Shown here: positions 46,483-55,262 of the stretch, piece after piece
Numbering within the stretch: position 1 is the stretch's first letter
Layout of the letters: every line of letters begins with the position of its first letter
NCBI RefSeq assembly: GCF_014199295.1
Contig: NZ_JACIJH010000001.1
Coordinates: 310,001 to 374,000, forward strand
Source of the DNA: Sphingopyxis panaciterrulae
GTDB lineage: Bacteria; Pseudomonadota; Alphaproteobacteria; Sphingomonadales; Sphingomonadaceae
Direction: 5' to 3'
DNA length: 64,000 nt
Made by a program: the position numbers and the translations under genes
Notes under the pieces: model-generated
Databases searched by the model: none
Seen by the model: only the letters and a program-made list of their open reading frames with translations
Told to the model about the DNA's origin: nothing

Positions 46483-46508
46483 CCTTCGCTATACATGTAT
46501 AGCGAAGG
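46483..46508. promoter_or_regulatory. Palindromic operator of the toxin-antitoxin operon
   Basis: A 26-bp perfect palindrome with centre ATACATGTAT (46491-46500) and arms extending through CTTCGCT. It starts 10 bases upstream of the antitoxin ATG and overlaps its ribosome site. This is the expected site for autorepression by the ribbon-helix-helix antitoxin. Confidence 0.85.
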
Positions 46509-46544
46509 CGGGTTTTCCGCAAGATCGGCAGGTTTGCGGGGCGC

Positions 46545-46961
46545 TCAGGTCCCCGGCACCGACGCCGAGGCGTCGCGGCCGTCGCCTTCGGGGGCGGCGA
46601 GGATGTCGCGGGTGGCGGTGCCCTTGTCGACGACATTGGTGTCGGGGCTGCCGACCTCGCTGCGGATGCCGGCGTCGGCGGTGGCGCCCTTTGCTTCATC
46701 GAGAATCTGCGTCTCGGTCGCGCTGCGCTGCGACGGGCCGCCGAAGAGCGCCTGCAGCGTCTGCTCGGCGGTCGAATCGGTGCCGGTGCGCGCGGCGCCG
46801 GGAGCCGGCGGGACGAGCGAGAAATCGGGCGGAACGACGAGCGGCGCCTGGCGCGACACCGCCATTTCGTCGGGGCGGTCGCGCTGGAACAGGCTGTTCG
46901 ACCCGCAGGCCGACAGCGGCAGGACAAGGGCGGCGGCGAGGATGGCGGTCGTGCGATTCAC
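46545..46961 (-). CDS. DUF3035 family lipoprotein
   Basis: 138 residues with a lipoprotein signal (MNRTTAILAAALVLPLSAC, lipobox LSAC). The mature part contains PDEMAVSRQAPLVVPPDFSLVPP, the hallmark of DUF3035 proteins, followed by a disordered acidic tail. Function unknown. It lies 24 bases downstream of lspA, whose product processes lipoproteins; that order is common in alphaproteobacteria. Confidence 0.9.
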   Translation of the reverse strand: MNRTTAILAAALVLPLSACGSNSLFQRDRPDEMAVSRQAPLVVPPDFSLVPPAPGAARTGTDSTAEQTLQALFGGPSQRSATETQILDEAKGATADAGIRSEVGSPDTNVVDKGTATRDILAAPEGDGRDASASVPGT

Positions 46962-46985
46962 TTGAAAACTCTCCTATACGCCCCG

Positions 46986-47525
46986 TTATTCGGTGGCGGG
47001 CGCGTCGTCGGACGCCGAGCCCGCTGCTGGCGCCTTTTCGCGCAAGAGCAGCGCGCGCGCAACCAGCAATAGCACCCCCAATGTGATGCAGGCGTCGGCG
47101 ACGTTGAAGATCAGAAAGGGGCGAAAGGTGCCGAAATGCAGGTCGGCGAAATCGACGACGAAGCCATGGCGGATGCGGTCGAGGATGTTACCGATCGCGC
47201 CGCCGAGGATCATCGCGAGCGCGAGGACGTCGCCCTTCGCCTTTTCGCGCGTCATCCAGAAGGCGACCGCGACCGCGACCAGCGCGGTGACAGCGACGAG
47301 GGTCCAGCGCTGCGTGTCGTCGCAGCGCGCGAACATCGACAGCGAAATGCCGCAATTCTCGGCCCATTGCAGGTTGAAGATCGGCAGCAGCGCGATCCGG
47401 CCGTCGGGCTGGGTTTCGAGCGACAGCGGCCCGATGACGACCCATTTTGTGAGCTGATCGAGCAGGAAGGCGATCGCGGCGACGATCAGGCCGAAGCGCA
47501 GGTGCGGGGAGCGGGTGCCGGTCAT
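46986..47525 (-). CDS. lspA: Lipoprotein signal peptidase LspA
   Basis: Inner-membrane aspartic protease (signal peptidase II) of 179 residues that removes the signal peptide from prolipoproteins. Four transmembrane helices are visible. The catalytic aspartates are in GGAIGNILDRIRHGFVVDF and FNVADACITLG. The N-terminal FLLDQLTKW and WAENCGISLSMF motifs are typical. The start overlaps the ileS stop codon (ATGA), so it is translationally coupled to ileS. Confidence 0.96.
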   Translation of the reverse strand: MTGTRSPHLRFGLIVAAIAFLLDQLTKWVVIGPLSLETQPDGRIALLPIFNLQWAENCGISLSMFARCDDTQRWTLVAVTALVAVAVAFWMTREKAKGDVLALAMILGGAIGNILDRIRHGFVVDFADLHFGTFRPFLIFNVADACITLGVLLLVARALLLREKAPAAGSASDDAPATE

Positions 47526-50500
47526 TGTCCGTCCAATACCGTCTCGCAGCGATTGCACAAGCCGCCGTCCTCGGCGACCTCGGGAAGGTGGCGCCAGCAG
47601 CGGCCGCATTTGCGGTCGGTGGTGGGGGCGACCTTCGCGATCGCGGCCGCGGCCGGAACGTCGCCTGGATGGGCGTGATCGCCATGTGCGATTACCCGCG
47701 CCACAATGGCGACTTCGGTGAAGAGGCTTTCGTCGAACCACTCGTAATCATGGGCTTGCAAGCTTAGATCGACATCCGCTTCCAAGCTGGACCGGATGAT
47801 TTTTTGACTGCGTAGCGGCTCGATGGCTTCGTTTACGATCAATCGAATGTCCCGCATCCGATTCCAGCGTTTCACCAACTCGTCATTCCCGCGAAGGCGG
47901 GAATCCATCTCCGACGGGTTTGAATTCGCATCGGCAGGTGATGGATTCCCGCCTTCGCGGGAATGACGATGCTGAATGAGGAGGGTGGGCCACTCCAGCA
48001 AATGCACGCTGCCCGCGCCCGGATAGCGCGTGCCCCATACCTCTTCGCTGGTGAAGACCAGCACCGGCGCCGCATAGCGGACGAGGGCGTGGAAGAGAGT
48101 GTCGAGGACGGTGCGATAAGCGGCGCGCTCGGCGGTCTGCGCCCCGGTCGCCGGATTGACGTCGCAGTAGAGGCGGTCCTTGCGGATGTCGAAATAGAAG
48201 GCCGAAAGGTCTTCATTGCAGAAATCGGCGAGGAGGCGCGTGTAGGCGTTGAAGTCGAAATCGTCGACCGCCGCCGCGAGCTTCGCGTCGAGGTCGGCGA
48301 GGAGCGCGAGCATATAGCGTTCGAGCTCGGGCATCGCGGCGACGTCGGTGACGCGCTCGGCCTCGGTGAAACCGTCGAGCGCGCCGAGCAGGTAGCGGAA
48401 CGTGTTGCGCAGCTTGCGATACTGGTCGGCGACCCCAGCGAGGATTTCCTTGCCGATGCGGTGGTCCTCGGTGAAGTCGACCGACAGCGCCCACAGGCGG
48501 AGGATATCGGCGCCAGTGTCGCGCATCAGGTCGATGGGGCTGATCGTGTTGCCGAGCGACTTGGACATCTTCATGCCCTTGGCGTCCATGGTGAAGCCAT
48601 GGGTCAGTACCGCCTTGTACGGCGCGCGGCCGCGGGTGCCGCAGCTTTCGAGCAAGCTCGACTGGAACCAGCCGCGATGCTGGTCGCTGCCTTCGAGGTA
48701 AAGGTCGGCGCTGTGGGTCGATCCGTCGCGGCGGATCAGTGCGGGCCATTTGCCGCTTTCGAGCACGAAGGCGTGGGTGCAGCCCGAATCGAACCAGACG
48801 TCGAGGATGTCGGTGATGCGCTCGTAATCGGCGGCGTCATAAGCGTCGCCCAGATACTCCTGCGCGCGCGCGTCGCTCCATGCGTCGACGCCGGCGGCCT
48901 TCACCGCGGCGACGATGCGGTCGTTGACCGCGGGGTCGATCAGATATTGCCCGGTCTTGCGATGGACGAACAGCGTGATCGGCACGCCCCACGCGCGCTG
49001 GCGGCTCAGCACCCAGTCGGGGCGGCCCTCGACCATCGACGAGATGCGGTTGCGGCCCTTGGCGGGGACGAAGCGCGTCTCGGCGATCGCGCGCATCGCG
49101 GTCTCGCGCAGCGTCTCGCCGTCGCCCTGATGGGCGCGGATCTCGGCCTCGGCGGCGCAGCGCGGGGTGTCATGGTCGACGACCTTGTCCATCGGCACGA
49201 ACCACTGCGGGGTGCAGCGATAGATGACCTTCGCCTTCGAGCGCCAGCTATGCGGATAGCTGTGCTTGTAGTCGGCCGAGGCCGCGAGCAGCGCACCGGC
49301 TTCGCGCAGGTCCGAACAGATCGGGCCGTCAGGGGCGTTGAACTTGGGGTTGATGACGCTGCCCTGGCCGCCGAGCCATGCCCAGTCGGCGCGGTACTTG
49401 CCGTCGCCCTCGACCGCGAAGACGGGGTCGATGCCGTTCGCCTTGCACAGGTCGAAATCATCCTCGCCATGGTCGGGCGACATATGGACGAGGCCGGTGC
49501 CGCTGTCGGTGGTGACGAAATCGCCAGGGAGGAAGGGGCGCGGGCGGGCGTAGAATTCCAGCGCCCTTTCCCAATCCCTGTCATTCCCGCGAAAGCGGGA
49601 ATCCACTGAGGAGTCGGCCGATGCCTGCTCTGGGTTCCCGCTTTCGCGGGAATGACGAAGATGGTTGTAGATCGGGTGGCGGGCGATGGTGCCGGCGAGG
49701 TCAGAGCCTTTGTAGATGCCCCGTTCAAGCGGTGCGGACGCCACTTGCAGACCCGTTCGGTTCAAGAAGGCAGTTACCAATTCGCTGGCGACCAAAACCT
49801 TGATTTCCTTGTCGCCGTCCAACGCGCGGAACAGCGAGTATTCTACCTCCGGTCCATACGCCAAAGCCTGGTTGACCGGGATCGTCCACGGGGTGGTCGT
49901 CCAGATCACCGCATGCGCGCCGACCAGCTCCTTGATCGGGCTCTCGACGATCTCGAACGCCACGTCGATCTGAGTCGAGGTAATGTCCTCATATTCGACC
50001 TCGGCCTCGGCGAGCGCGGTCTTTTCGACCGGCGACCACATCACCGGCTTGGCGCCGCGGTAGAGCTGGCCGCTTTCGGCGAATTTGAGCAGCTCGCGGA
50101 CGATCGTCGCCTCGGCGTCGAAATCCATCGTCAGATAGGGATGGTCCCAGTCGCCGCCGATGCCGAGGCGCTTCAACTGTTCGCGCTGGACGTCGACCCA
50201 ATGCTGGGCATAGGCGCGGCATTCGGCGCGGAATTCCTCGACCGGAACCTCGTCCTTGTTCAGCTTTTTCTTGCGATATTGCTCCTCGACCTTCCACTCG
50301 ATGGGCAGGCCGTGGCAGTCCCAGCCGGGGACATAGGGCGCGTCCTTGCCCTTCAGCGTCTGGGTGCGGACGACCATGTCCTTCAGGATATGGTTGAGCG
50401 CGTGGCCGATGTGCATGTCGCCATTGGCATAGGGCGGGCCGTCGTGGAGGATGAACTGCGCGCGGTCCTTGCGGGCTTCGCGAATCTGGCCTTCGAGGTC

Positions 50501-50614
50501 GTTCTCGAGCCATTTGGCGAGAATCGCCGGCTCCTTCTGCGGCAGGCCGGCCTTCATCGGGAAGTCGGTTTTGGGCAGGAAGACGGTGTCGCGATAGTCA
50601 GGAGCGTCGGTCAT
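47522..50614 (-). CDS. ileS: Isoleucyl-tRNA synthetase carrying two repeat-encoded insertions
   Basis: Class I synthetase charging tRNA-Ile, 1030 residues against 938 in E. coli. HIGH is at 68-71, the editing domain includes TTDSGTGLVHMSPDHGEDDF, KMSKS lies near residue 685, and the C-terminal zinc knuckle has CGRCW...CNRC. Two palindromic repeats are translated in frame. Residues about 320-345 (HSRESGNP...DSRFRGND) lie in the editing domain just before RPFLPGDF. Residues about 883-912 (HSREGGNP...DSRLRGND) lie in the tRNA-binding C-terminal region before WNRMRDIRLIVNEAIEPLR. All catalytic motifs are intact and the frame is open, so the protein is probably functional. ribF lies upstream and lspA downstream. 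Confidence 0.95.
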   Translation of the reverse strand: MTDAPDYRDTVFLPKTDFPMKAGLPQKEPAILAKWLENDLEGQIREARKDRAQFILHDGPPYANGDMHIGHALNHILKDMVVRTQTLKGKDAPYVPGWDCHGLPIEWKVEEQYRKKKLNKDEVPVEEFRAECRAYAQHWVDVQREQLKRLGIGGDWDHPYLTMDFDAEATIVRELLKFAESGQLYRGAKPVMWSPVEKTALAEAEVEYEDITSTQIDVAFEIVESPIKELVGAHAVIWTTTPWTIPVNQALAYGPEVEYSLFRALDGDKEIKVLVASELVTAFLNRTGLQVASAPLERGIYKGSDLAGTIARHPIYNHLRHSRESGNPEQASADSSVDSRFRGNDRDWERALEFYARPRPFLPGDFVTTDSGTGLVHMSPDHGEDDFDLCKANGIDPVFAVEGDGKYRADWAWLGGQGSVINPKFNAPDGPICSDLREAGALLAASADYKHSYPHSWRSKAKVIYRCTPQWFVPMDKVVDHDTPRCAAEAEIRAHQGDGETLRETAMRAIAETRFVPAKGRNRISSMVEGRPDWVLSRQRAWGVPITLFVHRKTGQYLIDPAVNDRIVAAVKAAGVDAWSDARAQEYLGDAYDAADYERITDILDVWFDSGCTHAFVLESGKWPALIRRDGSTHSADLYLEGSDQHRGWFQSSLLESCGTRGRAPYKAVLTHGFTMDAKGMKMSKSLGNTISPIDLMRDTGADILRLWALSVDFTEDHRIGKEILAGVADQYRKLRNTFRYLLGALDGFTEAERVTDVAAMPELERYMLALLADLDAKLAAAVDDFDFNAYTRLLADFCNEDLSAFYFDIRKDRLYCDVNPATGAQTAERAAYRTVLDTLFHALVRYAAPVLVFTSEEVWGTRYPGAGSVHLLEWPTLLIQHRHSREGGNPSPADANSNPSEMDSRLRGNDELVKRWNRMRDIRLIVNEAIEPLRSQKIIRSSLEADVDLSLQAHDYEWFDESLFTEVAIVARVIAHGDHAHPGDVPAAAAIAKVAPTTDRKCGRCWRHLPEVAEDGGLCNRCETVLDGQ
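47881..47968. repeat. REPIN-like inverted repeat, family A, inside ileS
   Basis: Perfect 28-base arms at 47881-47908 and 47941-47968; each arm holds the hairpin TTCCCGCGAAGGCGGGAA. It encodes about 30 residues of the C-terminal part of isoleucyl-tRNA synthetase. Confidence 0.93.
49580..49656. repeat. REPIN-like inverted repeat, family A, inside ileS
   Basis: Arms 49580-49605 and 49631-49656, complementary except for one G-T pair; the hairpin is TTCCCGCGAAAGCGGGAA. It encodes about 26 residues within the editing domain of isoleucyl-tRNA synthetase. Confidence 0.92.
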
Positions 50615-50670
50615 GGTCGCGGCGCTTAGCGCAGTTTTGCGGGCGCGCAAAGAGACCGTCTCCAGTCCTT

Positions 50671-50747
50671 CGTCACCCCGGACTTGATCCGGGGTCCCGC
50701 TTTTCAAACATTGCCGAGCGGGACCCCGGATCAAGTCCGGGGTGACG
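50671..50747. repeat. REPIN-like inverted repeat, family B
   Basis: Inverted arms of about 30 bases (from 50671 and ending at 50747) with the core CACCCCGGACTTGATCCGGGGT. It lies in the 149-base gap between ribF and ileS. Confidence 0.9.
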
Positions 50748-50763
50748 AGGCTATTGGATGCAA

Positions 50764-51693
50764 TTAGAGGTCGGCCAGCAGCGCCTTCGCCGCGTCGCAG
50801 TCCGCCGCGATCTGCGCCTTCAGCGCCTCCATAGTGTCGAATTTCGCCTCGCCGCGGAGGAAGGCGTGGAAGGCGACGTCGATCTCCTGCCCGTAGAGGT
50901 CGCCGGCGAAGTCGAAGAAATGCGGTTCGAGCAATTCCCTGGGCGGATCGAAGCTGGGGCGGATGCCGAGGTTGGCGGCGCCTTTGAGGATGCGGCCATC
51001 GGGAAGGTGGCCGGTCACCGCGTAGATGCCGTAGCGCGGGCGGAGATAGGCGCCCATGTCGAGGTTCGCGGTCGGAAAGCCCAGAAGGCGGCCGTTCTTG
51101 TCGCCGTGCTGGACGGTCCCGCGGACGGTGAAGGGGCGGGTGAGGAGGCGCGTCGCGGTCGCGCAGTCGCCGGCCTGGAGCGCCTCGCGGATGCGGCTCG
51201 ACGAGATGGTCTCGCCGTCCTCGTCGACCGGGGCGACCATTTCGGTGAAGAAGCCGAGGCGGCGAGCGTGGTCGGCGAGGGTCACGACATCGCCGCCACG
51301 CCCCTTGCCGAAGACGAAGTCGGCGCCGGTGACGATCCCGGCGGCGCCGTAGCGATCCAGGAGGATGTCGGTGATGAAATCCTCGGCCCTGGTGCCCGCC
51401 ATGGCGGCGTCGAAGGGGAGGACGAGCATCGCGTCGGCACCCGCGGCGCCGAACAGTTCCTGTCTTTGGTCGAGCGTGGTCAGGCGGAAGGGCGGCGCGT
51501 CGGGCTTGAAGAAGCGCACCGGGTGCGGGTCGAAGGTCGCGACGATGCACGGCCGCGCATCGTCCTTGGCATGATGGACCGCGCGGCCGACCACCGCCTG
51601 ATGCCCGGCGTGGAAGCCATCGAAATTGCCGAGCGCGATGACGCCGCCGCGCAGGGGTTCGGCGATGCGGTCGTGGCCGTCGAGGCGGATCAT
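50764..51693 (-). CDS. ribF: Bifunctional riboflavin kinase/FAD synthetase
   Basis: 309 residues; converts riboflavin to FMN and then FAD. The N-terminal adenylyltransferase domain has GNFDGFHAGHQAV and later SSSRIREAL. The C-terminal kinase domain has GRLLGFPTANLDM and GIYAV with the downstream GAANLGIRPSF and LEPHFFDF. The normal length and order are kept. The neighbours fit the frequent ribF-ileS-lspA arrangement, but repeats now separate it from both ileS and the dipeptidase gene. Confidence 0.97.
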   Translation of the reverse strand: MIRLDGHDRIAEPLRGGVIALGNFDGFHAGHQAVVGRAVHHAKDDARPCIVATFDPHPVRFFKPDAPPFRLTTLDQRQELFGAAGADAMLVLPFDAAMAGTRAEDFITDILLDRYGAAGIVTGADFVFGKGRGGDVVTLADHARRLGFFTEMVAPVDEDGETISSSRIREALQAGDCATATRLLTRPFTVRGTVQHGDKNGRLLGFPTANLDMGAYLRPRYGIYAVTGHLPDGRILKGAANLGIRPSFDPPRELLEPHFFDFAGDLYGQEIDVAFHAFLRGEAKFDTMEALKAQIAADCDAAKALLADL

Positions 51694-51707
51694 GGTCGCC
51701 CTCTTTT

Positions 51708-51796
51708 CCGTTCGCCCTGAGCTTGTCGAAGGGCTGCCCTTGTCTTCAACGGGAGAAAGAAGAAGGACGGTGCTTCGACAAGCTCAGCACGAACGG
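51708..51796. repeat. REPIN-like inverted repeat, family D
   Basis: Starts CCGTTCGCCCTGAGCTTGTC and ends with the inverted arm at 51796. As in the copy at 27331-27418, one arm has GCCCT...AGGGC and the other GTGCT...AGCAC. It lies between the dipeptidase stop and the ribF start. Confidence 0.87.
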
Positions 51797-51811
51797 ATGG
51801 GAAGGATGGCG

Positions 51812-52996
51812 TCATGGGACAGTCGCCCTCATCGGAACGAGTCCCGCGCGCAGGACGCGGATCGCGTTGCCGCCCATCGCGGCGCGGATCTCGTCGTCGG
51901 TGAAGCCGGCGTCGATCAGCGCCTGCGTCACCTGCGCCAGATGCGCGGTGTCGAAGCGCACCGTCGTCGCGCCGTCATAGTCGCTGCCGAGCGCGACATG
52001 GTCGATGCCGACGAGGTCGCGGACATGCTTCATCGCCTTCGCGATGCTCGCGGGCGCGGTGTCGCAGACCGCGGCGTCCCAATAGCCGATGCCGACCAGG
52101 CCGCCGGTCGCGGCGACCCCGCGGATTTCGGCGTCGGTGAGGTTGCGGTTGACCTTGCACGTCGCCTGCACCCCTCCGTGGCTGGAGACCACCGGGCGGC
52201 GGGCCATCTTCAATATGTCGGCGACGCAGGCGTGGCTGCAATGGGCGACATCGACGATCATGCCCTTTGCCTCCATGCGCCGCACGACCTCGCGGCCCAG
52301 CGGGGTGAGGCCGCCCTTTTTCAAGCCGTGCATCGACCCGGCAAATTCATTGTCGAAGAAATGGGTGATGCCCGCCATGCGGAATCCGGCGGCGTACAGC
52401 TTGTCCAGATTGTCGATATTGCCTTCGAGGTCGTGCAGTCCCTCGACGCTCAGCATCGCGCCGACCGGCACGGCCTTGCCGCCGCGCCGCGCCGCGAGCA
52501 GGGCATCGAGGTCGACCGGATTGGCGACCGCGCGGAACTGGCCGTCCGATGCCCCGGCGGCTCGGTGCAGCTTTTCGGCGTGCCAGAGCGAACGCTCGAG
52601 CAGCGAATTCCACGTCCGCACCGGCTGGAGCTGGGCGATGACGAGGGCGGTGATATTGTCGGTGTCGCCGCTGTTCGAATCGTAATTCTGTCCCTTGGGC
52701 GACTTGGTCGTGCTCGACAATATCTGGAGCGCGACATTGCCGTCCTCGAGGCGCGGCAGGTCCATGTGGCCGCGGGTTCCGCGGTCGAGGAAATTGCGGC
52801 TCCACAGCAAGCTGTCGCTGTGGAGGTCGACGATGGTCAGCGTCTTGTGCAGCGCCTTCGCATGGTCGCTGACGACGAGCAGCGGCTTGCCGTCGATCTT
52901 GTTGGTCCCGCGCTCGATCATGCCGGGCGCGAGCAGGAAGAAGGCGGCGGCAAGCGCGATCAGCAGGACGAGGATGGCGAGAATCCAGCGACGCAT
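51812..52996 (-). CDS. Membrane dipeptidase (peptidase M19)
   Basis: 394 residues. An N-terminal membrane anchor (WILAILVLLIALAAAFFLLAPG) places a renal-dipeptidase-like domain in the periplasm. The dinuclear zinc ligands are visible: HSD in VDLHSDSL, the bridging Glu in LSVEGLHDL, His in DVAHCS and His in VVSSHGG, with a further Asp in LGSDYDG. Members cleave dipeptides, some with D-residues from cell-wall recycling. The start overlaps the folA stop (TGATG). Confidence 0.93.
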   Translation of the reverse strand: MRRWILAILVLLIALAAAFFLLAPGMIERGTNKIDGKPLLVVSDHAKALHKTLTIVDLHSDSLLWSRNFLDRGTRGHMDLPRLEDGNVALQILSSTTKSPKGQNYDSNSGDTDNITALVIAQLQPVRTWNSLLERSLWHAEKLHRAAGASDGQFRAVANPVDLDALLAARRGGKAVPVGAMLSVEGLHDLEGNIDNLDKLYAAGFRMAGITHFFDNEFAGSMHGLKKGGLTPLGREVVRRMEAKGMIVDVAHCSHACVADILKMARRPVVSSHGGVQATCKVNRNLTDAEIRGVAATGGLVGIGYWDAAVCDTAPASIAKAMKHVRDLVGIDHVALGSDYDGATTVRFDTAHLAQVTQALIDAGFTDDEIRAAMGGNAIRVLRAGLVPMRATVP

Positions 52997-53505
52997 CAGC
53001 GTGTCTCCCTGTCGGTTCTGCGGGCGAAGGTGACGAAGCTGTAGGCGGGGCGGCCGGCCTCGTCCGCCGGATGGTCCTCGCGCGCGATCTCACGCCACTC
53101 GGCGGGGTCGGGCGCGGCGATGACCGCGTCGCCGCTGGGTTCGAGCGCGACCTCGGTCAGTTCGATGCGGTCGGCGAAGGGAAGGAAGAGGCGGTAGATT
53201 TCGGCGCCCCCGATGACCATCGCCTGTGGCGCATTGGCAAGGCGCAGCGCCTCTTCGACGCTGTACGCGGGCTCGGCCTGTTCGTCCTGCCAGTCGGGGT
53301 CGCGGGTCAGGACGATGTGGCGACGCCCTTCGAGCAGCGCCGGCAGGCTGTCGAAGGTCCGGCGCCCCATGATCATCGGGCGGCCCATGGTGAGCTGCTT
53401 GAAACGGCGCAGGTCGGCGGGCAGGTGCCACGGCATCCTGCCGTCGGCGCCGATGACGCCGTTGGCGGCGCGGGCGAGGATCAGCGTGATCTCCGGGCGG
53501 TTCAT
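52996..53505 (-). CDS. folA: Dihydrofolate reductase
   Basis: Cytosolic NADPH-dependent enzyme of 169 residues that keeps folate as tetrahydrofolate. The active site Asp31 is in MPWHLPADLRRFK. The cofactor strands MIMGRRTFDSLP and VIGGAEIYRLFLPFADRIELTEV are present. Its start and stop overlap purK and the dipeptidase gene respectively, so it is embedded in a tight operon supplying purine and folate. Confidence 0.97.
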   Translation of the reverse strand: MNRPEITLILARAANGVIGADGRMPWHLPADLRRFKQLTMGRPMIMGRRTFDSLPALLEGRRHIVLTRDPDWQDEQAEPAYSVEEALRLANAPQAMVIGGAEIYRLFLPFADRIELTEVALEPSGDAVIAAPDPAEWREIAREDHPADEAGRPAYSFVTFARRTDRETR

Positions 53506-54614
53506 GCGGGCTCGGTCCCGACCCAGGTGGCGTGGCCGAGCTTGCGGCCGGCGCGCACCTCTGCCTTGCCATAATGATGGAGGTGGCAGGCGCCGTCGGC
53601 GAGCAGCGCGGGCACGCCGTCGATGTCGCGGCCGATCAGGTTGCGCATGGTGACGGGGAGCCGCGGCGCGGCGGTGTCGCCGAGCGGCAGGCCGGCGACG
53701 GCGCGGATGTGATTTTCGAACTGGCTGGTCACGGCGCCCTCGATCGTCCAGTGGCCGCTGTTGTGGACGCGCGGCGCCATTTCGTTGAATACCGGGCCGT
53801 CGGCGGTGGCGAAGAATTCGCCGGTCAGCACGCCGACATAGTCGAGCGCCTCGGCGATCCGCTCCATCATCGCGCGCGCCTCCGCCTGCTGATCGCGAAC
53901 GATGGGCGGCGGCGGCAGGGTCGAGGCGGCGAGGATGCCGTCCTGATGGACGTTGAGCGGCGAATCCCAGACGCGCGCCTCGCCGTCCGTCCCGCGCACG
54001 AGGATCACCGAAAATTCATGGTCGAAGGCGACGAAGCCTTCGAGGATCGCGGGGTGGCGGCCGATCGCGTCCCACGCCGCATCGGCGTCGGACGCGGCGG
54101 CCAGGCGCGCCTGGCCCTTGCCGTCATAGCCCATGCGCACGGTCTTGAGGATCGCGGGCGCCCCGATGCCGGCGAGCGCGGCGTCGAGGGCGGCGCGGTC
54201 GGGGACGGCGGCGAAGGGCGCGGTGCGGCCGCCGAGACCGGCGACGAAGCGTTTCTCGGCGAGGCGGTCCTGCGCGATCTCGAGCGCCGCGGCACCGGGG
54301 CGCACCGCGACATGCCCCGACAGGAAGCGCAGCGTGTCGACCGGCACATTCTCGAATTCCAGGGTGACGACGTCGCACGCCACGGCGAAGGCGGCGAGGC
54401 GCGGTTCGTCGTCCCAGGCCGCCTGGCTGTGCTGCGCGGCGACCTGCGCCGCGACGCTTTCGCGGTCGGGGGCATAGACATGCGTGCGATAGCCGAGCTG
54501 CGCCGCCGCGACGGCGAGCATCCGGCCGAGCTGGCCGCCGCCCAAAATGCCGATGGTCGATCCCGGAGCGAGCAAACGGTCAGCCCTCGCGAACGGGGAT
54601 GGGAGCGACGCCAT
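53502..54614 (-). CDS. purK: N5-carboxyaminoimidazole ribonucleotide synthase PurK
   Basis: ATP-grasp enzyme of about 370 residues; carboxylates aminoimidazole ribotide with bicarbonate in purine synthesis. The Rossmann-like N-terminus [18 protein letters not shown], the ATP-grasp strand [32 protein letters not shown] and the metal-binding [15 protein letters not shown] are in the expected order. The ATG at 54614 lies 35 bases inside purE; a TTG nearer the purE stop is possible. Coupled to purE and folA. Confidence 0.95.
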   Translation of the reverse strand: MASLPSPFARADRLLAPGSTIGILGGGQLGRMLAVAAAQLGYRTHVYAPDRESVAAQVAAQHSQAAWDDEPRLAAFAVACDVVTLEFENVPVDTLRFLSGHVAVRPGAAALEIAQDRLAEKRFVAGLGGRTAPFAAVPDRAALDAALAGIGAPAILKTVRMGYDGKGQARLAAASDADAAWDAIGRHPAILEGFVAFDHEFSVILVRGTDGEARVWDSPLNVHQDGILAASTLPPPPIVRDQQAEARAMMERIAEALDYVGVLTGEFFATADGPVFNEMAPRVHNSGHWTIEGAVTSQFENHIRAVAGLPLGDTAAPRLPVTMRNLIGRDIDGVPALLADGACHLHHYGKAEVRAGRKLGHATWVGTEPA

Positions 54615-55077
54615 CGGTCTGCGCGGCGCGCCAGGCGTCGAGTTTCTGCGCCAATTCGGTGTCATGTCCCGCGAGCAGCGCGGCGGCGAACAGGCCGGCA
54701 TTGGTCGCGCCTGCCTTGCCGATCGCGAAGGTCGCGACGGGGACGCCGCCGGGCATCTGGACGATCGAAAGCAGGCTGTCCATGCCGCTGAGCGCCGCCG
54801 ACTGGACGGGCACGCCGAGCACGGGAACCCGCGTCATCGATGCGACCATGCCGGGCAAGTGCGCGGCGCCGCCCGCGCCCGCGATGATCGCCCGCAGCCC
54901 GCGCCCGACCGCGCTTTTCGCATAGTCGACCAGTCGGTCGGGGGTGCGATGGGCCGAGACGATCCGCACCTCGTGCGCGATGCCGAACTGTTCGAGGATC
55001 TGGACCGCGTGCGCCATCGTCGGCCAGTCCGACTGGCTGCCCATGATCACGCCCACCTGCGGCGCGCCGTCGCCCAT
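54580..55077 (-). CDS. purE: N5-carboxyaminoimidazole ribonucleotide mutase PurE
   Basis: 165 residues; moves the carboxyl group made by PurK to form CAIR. The signature motifs [22 protein letters not shown] and [16 protein letters not shown] are intact. The ATG at 55077 is chosen because GGAGGG lies about 8 bases upstream; an in-frame GTG at 55107 has no ribosome site. First gene of the purE-purK-folA-dipeptidase operon, divergent from the diguanylate cyclase. Confidence 0.97.
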   Translation of the reverse strand: MGDGAPQVGVIMGSQSDWPTMAHAVQILEQFGIAHEVRIVSAHRTPDRLVDYAKSAVGRGLRAIIAGAGGAAHLPGMVASMTRVPVLGVPVQSAALSGMDSLLSIVQMPGGVPVATFAIGKAGATNAGLFAAALLAGHDTELAQKLDAWRAAQTDGVAPIPVREG

Positions 55078-55262
55078 TCGCAAACCCTCCTGTCCGGTGA
55101 TTCCCACCGTGATCGTCCCCCTAAAGCCTGTTTCGCCCGGATGGAAGCCGCCTGATTCGCCGAGCGTTTACGGATTGGTATGGAGTCGTGGTTATCGTCG
55201 GTCGCCACACAGATCGTCGGCGTCGGGCCGGCGGCGTTTTGGGTACGCATCGGGGACGTCGA

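Noticed and set aside
47522..50614. ileS as a disrupted gene
   Set aside because: Both repeats keep the frame; HIGH, KMSKS, editing motifs and zinc knuckle are all intact and the downstream lspA overlap is preserved.
50615..51550. Upstream extension of the ileS frame
   Set aside because: It runs through a palindromic repeat and antisense-like parts of ribF; the ATG at 50614 begins the normal IleRS N-terminus.
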